DNA of 48,752 nt from Triparma columacea (Eukaryota; Sar; Bolidophyceae; Parmales; Triparmaceae): the NCBI GenBank assembly GCA_030267965.1, contig BRYA01000104.1:13650-62401 (forward strand), read 5' to 3'. Below, piece by piece: positions 11,061-20,309 of the stretch; position 1 is the stretch's first letter; every line of letters starts with the position of its first letter. The translations under genes and the position numbers were made by a program. Under the pieces are notes generated by a model that saw nothing but the letters and a program-made list of their open reading frames with translations, searched no databases and was not told where the DNA came from.

Positions 11061-11198
11061 TGTTTGTTCCTCAGTATGGTCGTTTGGCAGCCATTTTCCG
11101 TTTGCTGGCGTTAAATCATTGCACGTGTCGCCGAAATGCACGTCGCATATCATACAACCTCGTGAGTTATGGGTTATCTACATCAGCGGAACAAAACA
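11061..11198 (-). ncRNA. Box C/D-like RNA, copy 2
   Basis: Same scaffold as copy 1; D' guide CATAACTCACGAGGTTGT before ATGA. One extra A in the 3' stem strand. Confidence 0.6.
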
Positions 11199-11386
11199 AC
11201 AGTCAACGTCTCAAACAACTTCGTGATCCTATCCTTATCTCCTTCCTTACCTGCATCGTCGAATGTGTGCGTGTGTGTAGGAGGAGAGGGGGGATAAAGG
11301 ATATCGAGTGCGATTGAAGATTGGTGTTAGGTGACTCTTACACAGGAAGGTACAGTGTTAACCTACTACAGCTTGTTGTTGTCATG

Positions 11387-11523
11387 TGTTTGTTCCTCAG
11401 TATGGTCGTTTGGCAGCCATTTGCCGATTGCTGGCGTTTAATCATTACGCGTGTCTCCGAAATGCACGTCGCATATCATACCTCACGTCAGATTGTGGGT
11501 TATCTACATCAGCGGAACAAACA
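11387..11523 (-). ncRNA. Box C/D-like RNA, copy 3
   Basis: Full scaffold with perfect 10-bp terminal stem; D' guide CAATCTGACGTGAGGT before ATGA. Confidence 0.6.
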
Positions 11524-11705
11524 ACATTCAACGTCTCAAACAACTTTGTGATCCTTTCCTTCTCTCCTTCCTTACCTGCATCATCGAATGTGTGTACGAG
11601 GAGGGGAGAACGACGACGGATATTGAGTGCGATTGAAGATTGGTGTTAGGTCACTCTTTCACAGGAGGGTACAGTGTTAACCTACTACAGCTTGTTGTTG
11701 TCATG

Positions 11706-11839
11706 TGTTTGTTCCTCAGTATGGTCGTTTGGCAGCCGTTTCGTGAACTGGCGTTATATCATTGCGCGTGTCTCCGAAATGCACGTCGCATATCAAACTT
11801 CTCACCAACTGTGGTATATTTACATCAGCGGAACAAACA
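11706..11839 (-). ncRNA. Box C/D-like RNA, copy 4
   Basis: Subfamily with AATATACC after box C and the shorter second variable loop; D' guide CAGTTGGTGAGAAGT before TTGA. Confidence 0.6.
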
Positions 11840-12027
11840 ACATTCAACATCTCAAACAACTTTGTGATACCTCTCCTTCTTCCCTTCCTTACCTGCATCG
11901 TCGAATGTGTGTGTGTGGGAGGGAGGAGAAAGGGGATAGCGGATATCGAGTGTGATTGAAGATGTGTGTTAGATGACTCTTACACAGGAAAGTACGTGTG
12001 AAGTAATAACAGCTTCTTGTTGTCATG

Positions 12028-12165
12028 TGTTTGTTCCTCAGTATGGTCGTTTGGCAGCCGTTTTCTTGTTGCTGGCGTTAAATCATTGCGCATGTCTCCG
12101 AAATGCACGTCGCATATCATATTCGAAATGTGTCGTGTGGTATATTTACATCAGCGGAACAAACA
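12028..12165 (-). ncRNA. Box C/D-like RNA, copy 5
   Basis: AATATACC subfamily; D' guide CACGACACATTTCGAAT before ATGA. Terminal stem perfect. Confidence 0.6.
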
Positions 12166-12354
12166 ACATTCAACGTCTCAAACAACTTTGTGATACCTCT
12201 CCTTATCTCCCTTCTTACCTGCATCATCGAATGTGTGTGTGCATGTGGAAGGAGAGGGGGGATAGCGAATATCGAGTGTGATTGAACATGGGTGTTAGGT
12301 GACTCTTACGCAGGAAGGTACAGTGTGAATTACTGACAGCTTGTTGTTGTCATG

Positions 12355-12491
12355 TGTTTGTTCCTCAGTATGGTCGTTTGGCAGCCATTTTTGCCTTGCT
12401 GGCGTTAAATCATTGCGCGTGTCTCCGAAATGCACGTCGCATATCATACTATCCTTGAGATTGTGGGTTATCTACATCAGCGGAACAAACA
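12355..12491 (-). ncRNA. Box C/D-like RNA, copy 6
   Basis: GATAACCC subfamily; D' guide CAATCTCAAGGATAGT before ATGA. Confidence 0.6.
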
Positions 12492-12669
12492 ACATTCAAC
12501 GTCTCAAACAACTTTGCGATACCACTCCTTCCTTACCTGCATCGTTGAATGTGTGTGTGTGTGTAGAAGGAGAGGAGGGATAGCGGATATCAAGTGTGAT
12601 TGAACATGGGTGTTAGGTGACTCTTACACAGGAAGGTAAAGTGTCAACCTACAGCTTGTTGTTGTCATG

Positions 12670-12804
12670 TGTTTGTTCCTCAGTATGGTCGTTTGGCAGC
12701 CATTTCACTTACTGGCGTTATATCATTGCGCGTGTCTCCGAAATGCACGTCGCATATCATAGATCAAACAGTTTTGTGGTATATTTACATCATTGGAACA
12801 AACA
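12670..12804 (-). ncRNA. Box C/D-like RNA, copy 7
   Basis: The bulge differs (AAT instead of GCT) but the GATG core of box C is kept, giving ATGATG with a purine at the consensus R position. D' guide CAAAACTGTTTGATCT before ATGA. Confidence 0.6.
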
Positions 12805-12995
12805 ACATTCAACATCTCAAACAACTTTGTGATACCTCTCCTTCTTCCCTTCCTTACCTGCATCGTCAAATGTGTGTGTGTGTGTGTGGAAGGAGAGAAA
12901 GGAAAGCGGATATCGAGTGTGATTGAACATGGGTGTTAGGTCACTCTTACACAGGAAGGTACAGTGTGAAGTAATAACAGCTTGTTGTTGTCATG

Positions 12996-13132
12996 TGTTT
13001 GTTCCTCAGTATGGTCGTTTGGCAGCCATTTAACGATTGCTGGCGTTTAATCATTATGCGTGTCTCCGAAATGCACGTCACATATCATACAAATCGACAA
13101 GTTGTGGGTTATCTACATCAGCGGAACAAACA
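12996..13132 (-). ncRNA. Box C/D-like RNA, copy 8
   Basis: GATAACCC subfamily; D' guide CAACTTGTCGATTTGT before ATGA. Confidence 0.6.
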
Positions 13133-13323
13133 ACATTCAACATCTCAAACAACTTTGTGATACCTCTCCTTCTTCCCTTCCTTACCTGCATCGTCGAATG
13201 TGTGTGTGTGTGTGTGGAAGGAGAGGGGGGATAGCAAATATCGAGTGTGATTGAACATGGGTGTTAGGTGACTCTTACACAGGAAGGTACAGTGTGATGT
13301 AATAACAGCTTCTTGTTGTCATG

Positions 13324-13460
13324 TGTTTGCTCCTCAGTATGGTCGTTTGGAAGCCATTTTTGGATTACTGGCGTTAAATCATTGCGCGTGTCTCCGAAAT
13401 GCACGTCGCATATCATAGCTACATTCGCCGTGAGGTATATTTACATCAGCGGAACAAACA
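13324..13460 (-). ncRNA. Box C/D-like RNA, copy 9
   Basis: One stem base has changed so that the pair is a G.U wobble in the minus-strand RNA but an A.C mismatch in a plus-strand RNA. D' guide CACGGCGAATGTAGCT before ATGA. Confidence 0.6.
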
Positions 13461-13521
13461 AGCAACAACCCTTTGCAATATTTCCCCTAATCTGGATTTG
13501 TCTGCGAGATGTCCATATAAA

Positions 13522-13585
13522 GTGCACGTCGCATATCATACACAAGAGAACGTTGTGGGTTATTTACATCAGCGGATCAAACAAC
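13522..13585 (-). ncRNA. Truncated box C/D-like RNA, copy 10
   Basis: Only the box C half remains: stem (with one change), GCTGATGTA, guide CAACGTTCTCTTGTGT, ATGA. The box D half is missing, so it is likely non-functional; it arose by a junction inside the copy 9 linker. Confidence 0.5.
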
Positions 13586-13766
13586 AATCAACGTCCTCAA
13601 ACAACTTTGTGATAGCTTTCCTTATCTCCTTCCTTACCTGCATCATCGAATGTGTGTGTGTGTGTAGGAGGAGAGGGGGGATAGCGGATATCGAGTATGA
13701 TTGTGTGTTAGGTGATTCTTCGACGGAGATTACAGTGTCAAGTAATACCAGCTTCTTGTTGTCATG

Positions 13767-13901
13767 TGTTTGTTCCTCAGTATGGTCGTTTGGCAGCCAT
13801 TTTTCTTACTGGCGTTAAATCATTGCGCGTGTCTCCGAAATGCACGTCGCATATCATATCACATTCATTGTTGTGGTATATTTACATCAGCGGAACAAAC
13901 A
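13767..13901 (-). ncRNA. Box C/D-like RNA, copy 11
   Basis: Last unit of the array and first to be transcribed if the array is read on the minus strand. D' guide CAACAATGAATGTGAT before ATGA; shorter second variable loop. Confidence 0.6.
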
Positions 13902-13980
13902 AGCAACAACCCTTTATCAATACTTCCCCAATCTGGATTTGTCTGCGAGATGTCCTCTCCTGCTTACATCTCCATTATAT

Positions 13981-14416
13981 TCCCTCAATCTCACCTTGTT
14001 TGTTCTATCTTGTTACCAATTTACGTGCAATAATGAGTATTTAGTGTGTGTGTGTGTCTATGTATGTATGAAGGAGTGCAGGAAAAGGGATGAAAAGGCT
14101 ACCCAAAGAAGAGTGAGATCGAGGTCTTTCAACCCAACCCAAAATCTTCCCCTCTCACGGTATTTTTGTTGGTAATTTGAGTGTTCATGTGTAGATGATT
14201 GAATAATTATGTTGAATTGGTCGAGATCATGAATTTTTGGGGGTCAAAACGGCTCAAAGATGGAATTATATCAAAATTCTGAATCAAGCCCAAAGTTCTG
14301 CACCTAGATTCCAAGAAAGCTTCCTTGGTCCTTATTAGTCCTTATTTAGTCCTTACTCGCCATAATTAGCCATTGTTAGTCATTTTCCTCCTCCTTTAAC
14401 CTAATTGTTCCTCAAT
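13981..14416. promoter_or_regulatory. Probable divergent promoter, RNA array / NFU1
   Basis: About 435 bases between the 5' end of the minus-strand array and the NFU1 start. No coding region. It holds a short repeated phrase (TAGTCCTTAT, TAGTCCTTAC) at 14337-14360 and AT-rich stretches. Promoter role is inferred from position only. Confidence 0.35.
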
Positions 14417-15710
14417 ATGCTATCATTTTCTCATTTGCGTGGAAAATGGGTTAAAAAGGCAACATGTAAGTCTCCCCTCTTTGTCACTCTGTGGGTGTGT
14501 GTGTGTGTGTATGTAGGTATATGTACATACACACATACACACACACACACATGCTATACATACACACATACACACACCATATTTATTCCTTTTTACGCTC
14601 ATTTACCCCTCATTTACCCCTCATTAAACCCCCCCCCCCCCATAAATCTAATACTCACATTCACAATCACCACAAACCACACTCCATCACACAACCACAC
14701 CAATCACACAACCACAGTCACGCAACTTTCATCAACCATCAGAACAATCTTCATCCAAACCTCAGAAACCCCGAACCCCTCCTCCCTAAAGTTCCTCCCC
14801 GGTCGTCCCGTTTACCCCACATCAGACGATCGTGGTTTCTTCGTCCAGCCTCGTGACACATCCTCCGTAAAGCGTTCCCCTCTCGCCGCCTCCCTCCTCC
14901 GTTCTTGCGATGACATTGAGGGTATATACATAGGTTCTGACTTTGTCACAATCACAAAGGGGGGGGATGCAAAGTGGGAGGATGTTAGGACCAAGGTTTT
15001 CGAATGTCTTATGGACCACTTTGCTGATAAGGACGCTGTGGCTGTTATTGAGGATGACGATACGGAGGAAGAGGAGGTGAGACAAGGGGGGGCTTGCTGA
15101 GAATAGGGGGGTTAAGGAGAAACACGGAGAAGGAAGGAGATGAAGGAATATTATAGGAACAACAACAACGAATAAGACAACAGCCAGTATAAACTGTACC
15201 TAACACCAACTGTACCTAACACCAACAAATAAAACTTGCTGTCATCATCCCCTTTCCCCCCCCCTGCTCCTTCCTTCCCTATCCCTTTTTTAGATATCCG
15301 ACACCACGATCCTAGACTCCGATTCCGAGGTAGTAGCAATGATAAAGGAGCTGCTCGAGGTCCGTATCCGTCCCGCCGTCCAGGAGGACGGTGGTGACAT
15401 AAAGCTCGTAGAGTTCCTTGAAGAAACCGGAGTAGTTCGCGTAAGGCTTGAGGGTTCATGCGTGGGATGCCCAAGCAGCTCGGTTACATTAAAGAGCGGG
15501 GTCGAGAACATGCTACAGCACTATATACCTGAGGTTACAGCGGTTGAGGCGGTGGACGATGAGGGGGGGATTGCGGGAGGAGGAGGAGGGGCTATCGAAG
15601 TTGATACTTGGGCGAATGAAAAGGATATGGGAAGGAAGGAGGATGATGGGAAACCTAAAATGACTTACGAAGAAAGACTTGCGGCAGCGGGGATACCGCT
15701 AGGGGATTGA
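14417..15710 (+). CDS. NFU1: NFU1-type iron-sulfur cluster scaffold, mitochondrial
   Basis: Exons 14417-14465, 14718-15076 and 15294-15710 give 274 residues in frame. The first exon plus the start of exon 2 make an arginine/serine-rich presequence ([14 protein letters not shown] then TQLSSTIRT) that fits mitochondrial import. Residues about 22-115 are the Nfu N-terminal domain, opening with the hallmark [18 protein letters not shown]. After a DDDTEEEE linker comes the NifU C-terminal domain with [21 protein letters not shown] sequence ([17 protein letters not shown]) and the cluster-binding GSCVGCPSS, the CxxC motif. The family delivers Fe-S clusters to targets such as lipoyl synthase. The C-terminal 50 residues are an extra acidic tail. 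Splice sites: GTAAGT/CACAG and GTGAGA/TTTAG. Confidence 0.93.
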
Positions 15711-15831
15711 GGTTTAAAAAAACAAGACGAGAGAGAGGAGGAGGGGGTTCGAAGAAAAGAAGAGAAGCCTGGTTATATAGTTTTCAGCTGTACTTTTTTT
15801 TTAAAAGCACCTACCTTCCCCACCTCTACCT

Positions 15832-17119
15832 TCACTTGGTAATAACCGTCCCCCCCCCCCCATCCTCCCCGTCCCCGTAGATTCTCCTAATAATGTTCCC
15901 CAAAGCCCCCTCAACCCTCCCGTCCGCAATAACGCTTTTCCCCCCTTCCCCCGCCGCGCTTAGCGCGTTCTTAACTTTAGGTATCATCCCCCCTTTAATA
16001 ACCCCCTCCTCTCTCAGTCTTTCAATCCCCCTTCCATCAAGGGACGGTATTAATTTCATATCACCGTCTAACACACCCTCAACGTCGGTTAAAAACACCG
16101 TAAGTTCACACCCAAGTACCCTCGCCACCTCTCCCGCCGCTTCGTCCGCGTTAACGTTATAAACAGTATCCCCGTCCTCCCCTTCCCCCTGTCCAATCGG
16201 CGCTATTATCGGTACGCATTTAGGGGTGTTTAATATACTGTTTATCAACGTAGGGTCAACGGTCGTTACTGTACCGACGTTTCCGAGTCTACCGTTTTCT
16301 TTTGGTACGCACTTTAACATCCTACCGTCTCTCCCTGATAAGGATACACCGCGTACGCCAGAGTGGGAGACGGAGGATGATAAGGTTTTACCGACGCTGT
16401 TTAAGGCCATCTCGGCGATTGATACTACCTCGGGTGAGGATATACGGACGCCGGTTAGAGGATCGAATGTTGTGGGGATGGAGAGGGAGGTTAGGAGAGA
16501 GGTTATCATTGGACCACCTCCGTGGATTAAACATATCTTGAAACCTGGGGGGGAGAAAGGAGGGGGGGGGAGGGGGTTAGGGGGGGAAGGAGGGAAGGGG
16601 AAAGGGGGGGGGACAAAATCTAAGGGGTGACAAACGAGCAGTGACAAACGAGCAGTGATAAACGAGCAGTGACAAACGAGCAGTGACAACTAGTAGTGAC
16701 GACGAGCAGTGACGACTAACCCTGATGACTTAGGGTCACTCCTCACGAGAGCCATAAGCGGAGCGTGAAACTCCTTCATAGAACTTCCCACCGGTGGGAT
16801 TGGAAGTGCATCGTGTGTGTTAAGGTCTCATTATTTTATTTTTGAGGGCAGTAAATCTCATTTGAAGGTATGTATGTGGTGACTTGGTATAATTCGTTTC
16901 TCCTAATGTGACCTCATTCCCCCAATAACACCTTTGTCTGTGTATAAACTGACCTTCCTTTGAAAGCTCGACTACATCTTGGCAGAAGAGTTGGCTCAAT
17001 TCTGGCTTTGTCATTGCGTTACCGCCATACTTTATCAAAATTGGTTTAGATGGTATGTTCCAAGCTACTGTCGACGTGAGAGTCGTTAATATGGATATTA
17101 GAGCGATAAATTTAAACAT
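15832..17119 (-). CDS. argB: N-acetylglutamate kinase, plastid type
   Basis: Exons 17119-16954 and 16544-15832, 292 residues. The enzyme phosphorylates N-acetyl-L-glutamate, second step of arginine synthesis. Seen: ILIKYGGNAM near residue 27 (phosphate-binding lysine and glycines), ICLIHGGGPMI, GVSLSGRDGRML, NVNADEAAGEVA, VFLTDVEGVL and GGMIPKV, in the order expected for the amino-acid-kinase fold. The N-terminus (MFKFIALISILTTLTSTVAW) is a signal peptide followed by an aromatic residue, fitting plastid import in a stramenopile. Start chosen at this ATG because the longer frame upstream lacks an ATG. The 409-bp intron carries a small 15-bp minisatellite. Divergent from the LCAT-like gene, with only about 115 bases between the starts. 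Confidence 0.92.
16625..16720. repeat. 15-bp minisatellite in NAGK intron
   Basis: About six imperfect copies of GTGACAAACGAGCA with variants GTGATAAACGAGCA and GTGACGACGAGCA. It lies in the single intron of the kinase gene. Confidence 0.8.
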
Positions 17120-17233
17120 ATCTATTTTTACAAATTGAGATTTGCTTGGAAATCCACACCCTAACCCTTTGACACGCGCTTTTGACACGCACACCCAATT
17201 TATAGCCTAATTTATTATCAATACCCCCATCTA
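17120..17233. promoter_or_regulatory. Shared divergent promoter, NAGK / LCAT-like
   Basis: Only 114 bases separate the two divergent start codons, so both promoters must lie here or in the first exons. AT-rich (TTTATAGCC, TTTATTATCAA); no specific factor site recognised. Confidence 0.45.
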
Positions 17234-20181
17234 ATGCGTTTATATGTGATAAAATTTATCCTATACCGACTATTTATCCTCCTTTTCATCGTCCCCCTAG
17301 TGTCACCTCAATTTTCCTCAGAATCTCAGCCTCTATTCGTCAGACCGACTGATCCTCAGTCTCTACGTGGCGAGCTGTTCAAATTGATCGTCTCGTCAAA
17401 GTCAAGTATATTCTCAGCCCCTGCAATGGATCAATTAGATGCCGAGCAACCAGGTAAGGAAGGTGGAGAGTGGGATTGGGGCTAGGTGAAGAGTTGTTGG
17501 GCGGAGAGAAGGGGGGTCAACTTCCTCACACCGCACGCCTCACCCCTTCGCCCCTAACAGAGACGTGGAGCAACAAACAGCGCAGGCTAGTTCAAGCGGC
17601 GAGGGCAAGGGGAGAGCTCAACAGGTGAGGGCCAGCCGCAGGGAGCCTCTCCGGCGCACCTCCTCACTCAAGGCTCCGCTTCGCTCACCGCCCGCCCCGC
17701 TCACTGCACAGCCTCACGACGTCAAAAACGCTACACTACACAAAGGCCTTCTCCTCCCCCACGTCCTCCCCCCCCGCCTCCCCGTCCCCCTCGATCCTCC
17801 AGAACCAGCCCATCTTCCTGATCCCCGGCCTCGCCAGCACCCAGCTCGAGTCCTTCTCTGACCCCTGTCCCTCGATTTCCCTCTTCTCTACAATCTGGCT
17901 CTCCATCGAGTCTGTTCTAAAGATATTCTCCTCCCAAAATTCCCTCGCCTCAAAGTGCTGGTTATCCTGTCTCCGTTTATCCTTCCCCTCCGAGTCCGAC
18001 ACCCCTTCTTGCAGTTCCCGTCCCGTCCGTGGTCTCTCCGGTGTAATGTATCTCTCCCCTCCCTCCCTATCCTCAAGTTTCGTCCTCGGTTCGTCAAACA
18101 CCCTTTACGCAAGCCTCATACACTTCCTAGTCCTAGAGCTCCTCTACGGTCCCTCCACACTAATCGAGCTAGGTTACGACTGGCGTCTCTCCCCCAAACG
18201 TATGCAGCACCGTGACTCCGAGTTCTCCCGTTGGCGTCGTAGTCTAGAGGCCGCCAAAGAGTCAACAGACAGACCGGGGGTGGTCATTGCACACAGCTTG
18301 GGGAACCTGGTATTCAGGAGCTTCGTTCAATGGCTTGAACACGAGTTTGAGAAGGAGGAGGTTCTAACGCTCGCGAGAACTGGGGGGGGGGTGATTGAGG
18401 GTATTAGTAATACGTTTTTTTACTACGCAGGGTATGAGGTTTACGAGAGCTCGGCGGAGGTTACTGATGCTATGATAACGGAGGCTAAAGTTAAGGCTAA
18501 GAAGAGGCTTGAGAAGGTGAGAATGTCGAGTAGTTGCTTTTCCAAGTAATATATCTCCATCTAACTTAACTCCTCCCCCTCCCCTTCCGTCGCCCCGCAG
18601 TGGCTTGAGCTCCACATTGGTACGTACGTTGCTTTGTCGGCACCCCTGCTTGGCGCCGTTAACCCCCTCCGCGCGGTTCTGTCTGGTGAAAGCATGGGCT
18701 TGCCTATCGCGGAGAAGGTAAGGGGGAAGGGAAGGGAAAGCGAGGCGCACACCCCGGTGATGTACACTAATACAACCTCCCCCCCACATCGTCAACCGTC
18801 ACAGGAAGCAAGGGACCTCGAGAGGACGTTCGGATCAACCAACACAGCGATCTCTCTCAGCACAAAGTCTGCGGCGGGGTGGTCAGAGAGGAAGGGTCTC
18901 AAGGGACTTGCGGACTTCGCGATCGACTGGAAGAGTCACGGGAAATCCCTGGACTCACTTTGGAAACTCGTGGGTGAGAAGAGGGTTGACTGGGATACCA
19001 ACTTCCCAATGTTTACTGTCACGGAAGTGGACGAGGAGAAGAAGACGACGGGCGCGTTTTACACAGCCAAGGAGACGAATGCTACTGTTATTGACTCGTT
19101 TGGACCGAAGGATGCAATGTCGGGGGATATATTTGCAAAGTTCGCAGAGGTGAGAATGGCGAGACAGTTAAGGGACTGGGAAGGAGGAATTCACCGAGTA
19201 GAATTGCACCGACTTACCCGACCTGACCTTTCTGTCGCCGCAGTACTTCCACGAACCGGGTGACCCTCTCCTATCCAAGCGTGAGCAGCTGGAGAACGCA
19301 ATGTACAAGGACTCCTTCTCTGACATCCTCTCTACGACGTGGGAGAGACCTGGGATAAAGCATGTTATCGTCGCCTACGGTACGGACATCCCTACTGAGG
19401 TCGGATACACGTATCCTAAGGAGAAGGGGAAGGAGGGTCAAGGTGAGATGAGATGGGACGAATGCGCAGACTATTGGGCGTTACCATAACCTTTAACCCT
19501 AACCCTCAACCACCTTCGGGCTTCGCTCCGCTCGTCGCAGCCGACGCCCCTTGGGTAAAGGAGGTTATTTGGGAGGAAGAGGGCGGCGTCATCGTTGTCG
19601 AGGATTTGGATGAGGTAGGGGGATTCTTCGGGGCTGGGAGGAAGAAAATTCGAAGGCGACTCGACATCGGGGAAGAGGAGCGCCTGCTAAGGAGCGGGGA
19701 TGGAACGATCCCCTACCTGTCCCTAGCCTGGGCCCATACGTGGCTGCTGGACTTTGAGAGGGGGGGAGAGAGTGGAGTGGGGGTCGGGGATATTGTCAAG
19801 AGCCACAGGGAGGAAGGGGGCGGGGAGTGGAAGGTCGAAGTGGACGTTGGTTCGAGGGAAATGGAGGGCGTAGGTGAAGGTGGGGGTGGGAGTGAGGGCG
19901 AGGGCGAGGGTGAGGGAGGCGGGAGTGATGAAGGTGAAGATGAAAAATGCATGGATGGCGGACTCTTCGCTGATACGATATTCAGTTGCGGGGTGAAGGA
20001 CGTGCACAAAGATCTCACGAACCGGGACCCGGCTATGGAAAAGTGGAAGATCGTCAGTGGAGACGGAAGGACGACGACTGTTATTGAGGCACACAAAATC
20101 GAACATAAGGAGACCCCGAGGAATGCGGAGCTTCTCAACGCGGTGCTGGAGGAGGTGCTGTGGATTTCTGAAGAAGACTAG
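17234..20181 (+). CDS. LCAT/PDAT-family phospholipid acyltransferase
   Basis: Seven exons: 17234-17453, 17561-17624, 17712-18516, 18601-18717, 18805-19149, 19244-19442, 19541-20181; 796 residues in frame. The family moves an acyl group from phospholipid to diacylglycerol or sterol. The N-terminus (FILYRLFILLFIVPLVSPQF) is a signal peptide or anchor, so it should act on the lumenal side of the ER. Seen motifs: IFLIPGLASTQLE (oxyanion/lid region), LGYDWRLSP, VIAHSLGNLV (nucleophile Ser), ALSAPLLGAVNPLRAVLSGESMGLP, VIVAYGTDIPTEVGYTY and RSGDGTIPYLS (acid). A C-terminal IEHKETPRNAEL supplies the probable histidine. Two introns carry the introner-like motif. An acidic low-complexity insert (GEGEGEGGGSDEGEDE) precedes the last segment. 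PDAT versus LCAT-like lipase cannot be settled here. Confidence 0.9.
17625..17711 (+). repeat. Introner-like intron 2 of LCAT gene
   Basis: GTGAGGGCC donor; motif GGCTCCGCTTCGCTCACCGC at 17672-17691, then acceptor CTGCACAG. Confidence 0.65.
19443..19540 (+). repeat. Introner-like intron 6 of LCAT gene
   Basis: GTGAGATGAGATGG donor; motif GGGCTTCGCTCCGCTCGTCGC directly before AG at the 3' splice site. Confidence 0.7.
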
Positions 20182-20309
20182 TGTTGTTGTACGTATTATT
20201 GTATTTATTTTTTTCGTTTCGTGTCCATTATCTCCTTCCATTCTGTTTCAGCTTTTTTGGGCTGATCTCCCAATCCAATCCCAACTAACTCCCAATTTGA
20301 GGCACGAGG

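Larger units (their letters stand above)
10500..13980 (-). repeat. Tandem array of ~325-bp units bearing box C/D-like RNAs
   Basis: Nine complete copies of the element start (plus coordinates) at 10735, 11061, 11387, 11706, 12028, 12355, 12670, 12996 and 13324, so the spacing is 315-328 bp. There are truncated copies near 10520 and 13522 and a final complete one at 13767. Each unit has a ~135-nt core bounded by a 10-bp inverted repeat (TGTTTGTTCC with GGAACAAACA) and a ~190-bp linker. On the minus strand the linker contains a GATGCAG followed by GTAAGG and a GTAAGAG followed by TCACC, which could be splice donor and acceptor sites. Reading frames differ between units on both strands (V1 is 9 or 11 nt, V2 varies, and copy 2 has a stop), so it is not a repeat protein. 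Confidence 0.85.

Noticed and set aside
10500..13980. CRISPR-like repeat and spacer array
   Set aside because: Units are ~325 bp with two short variable windows inside a structured core, in a eukaryotic intron-rich context; no cas genes. Box C/D-like RNA explains the layout better.
10500..13980. Hammerhead ribozyme, because CTGATG occurs in each unit
   Set aside because: The CUGANGA and GAAA core elements are incomplete and the GAAA-equivalent lies in the variable window.
10472..14044. Many overlapping small ORFs on both strands of the 325-bp repeats
   Set aside because: The same DNA is read in different frames in different units; the variable windows change length by non-multiples of three and copy 2 has a stop. 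Not a conserved coding repeat.
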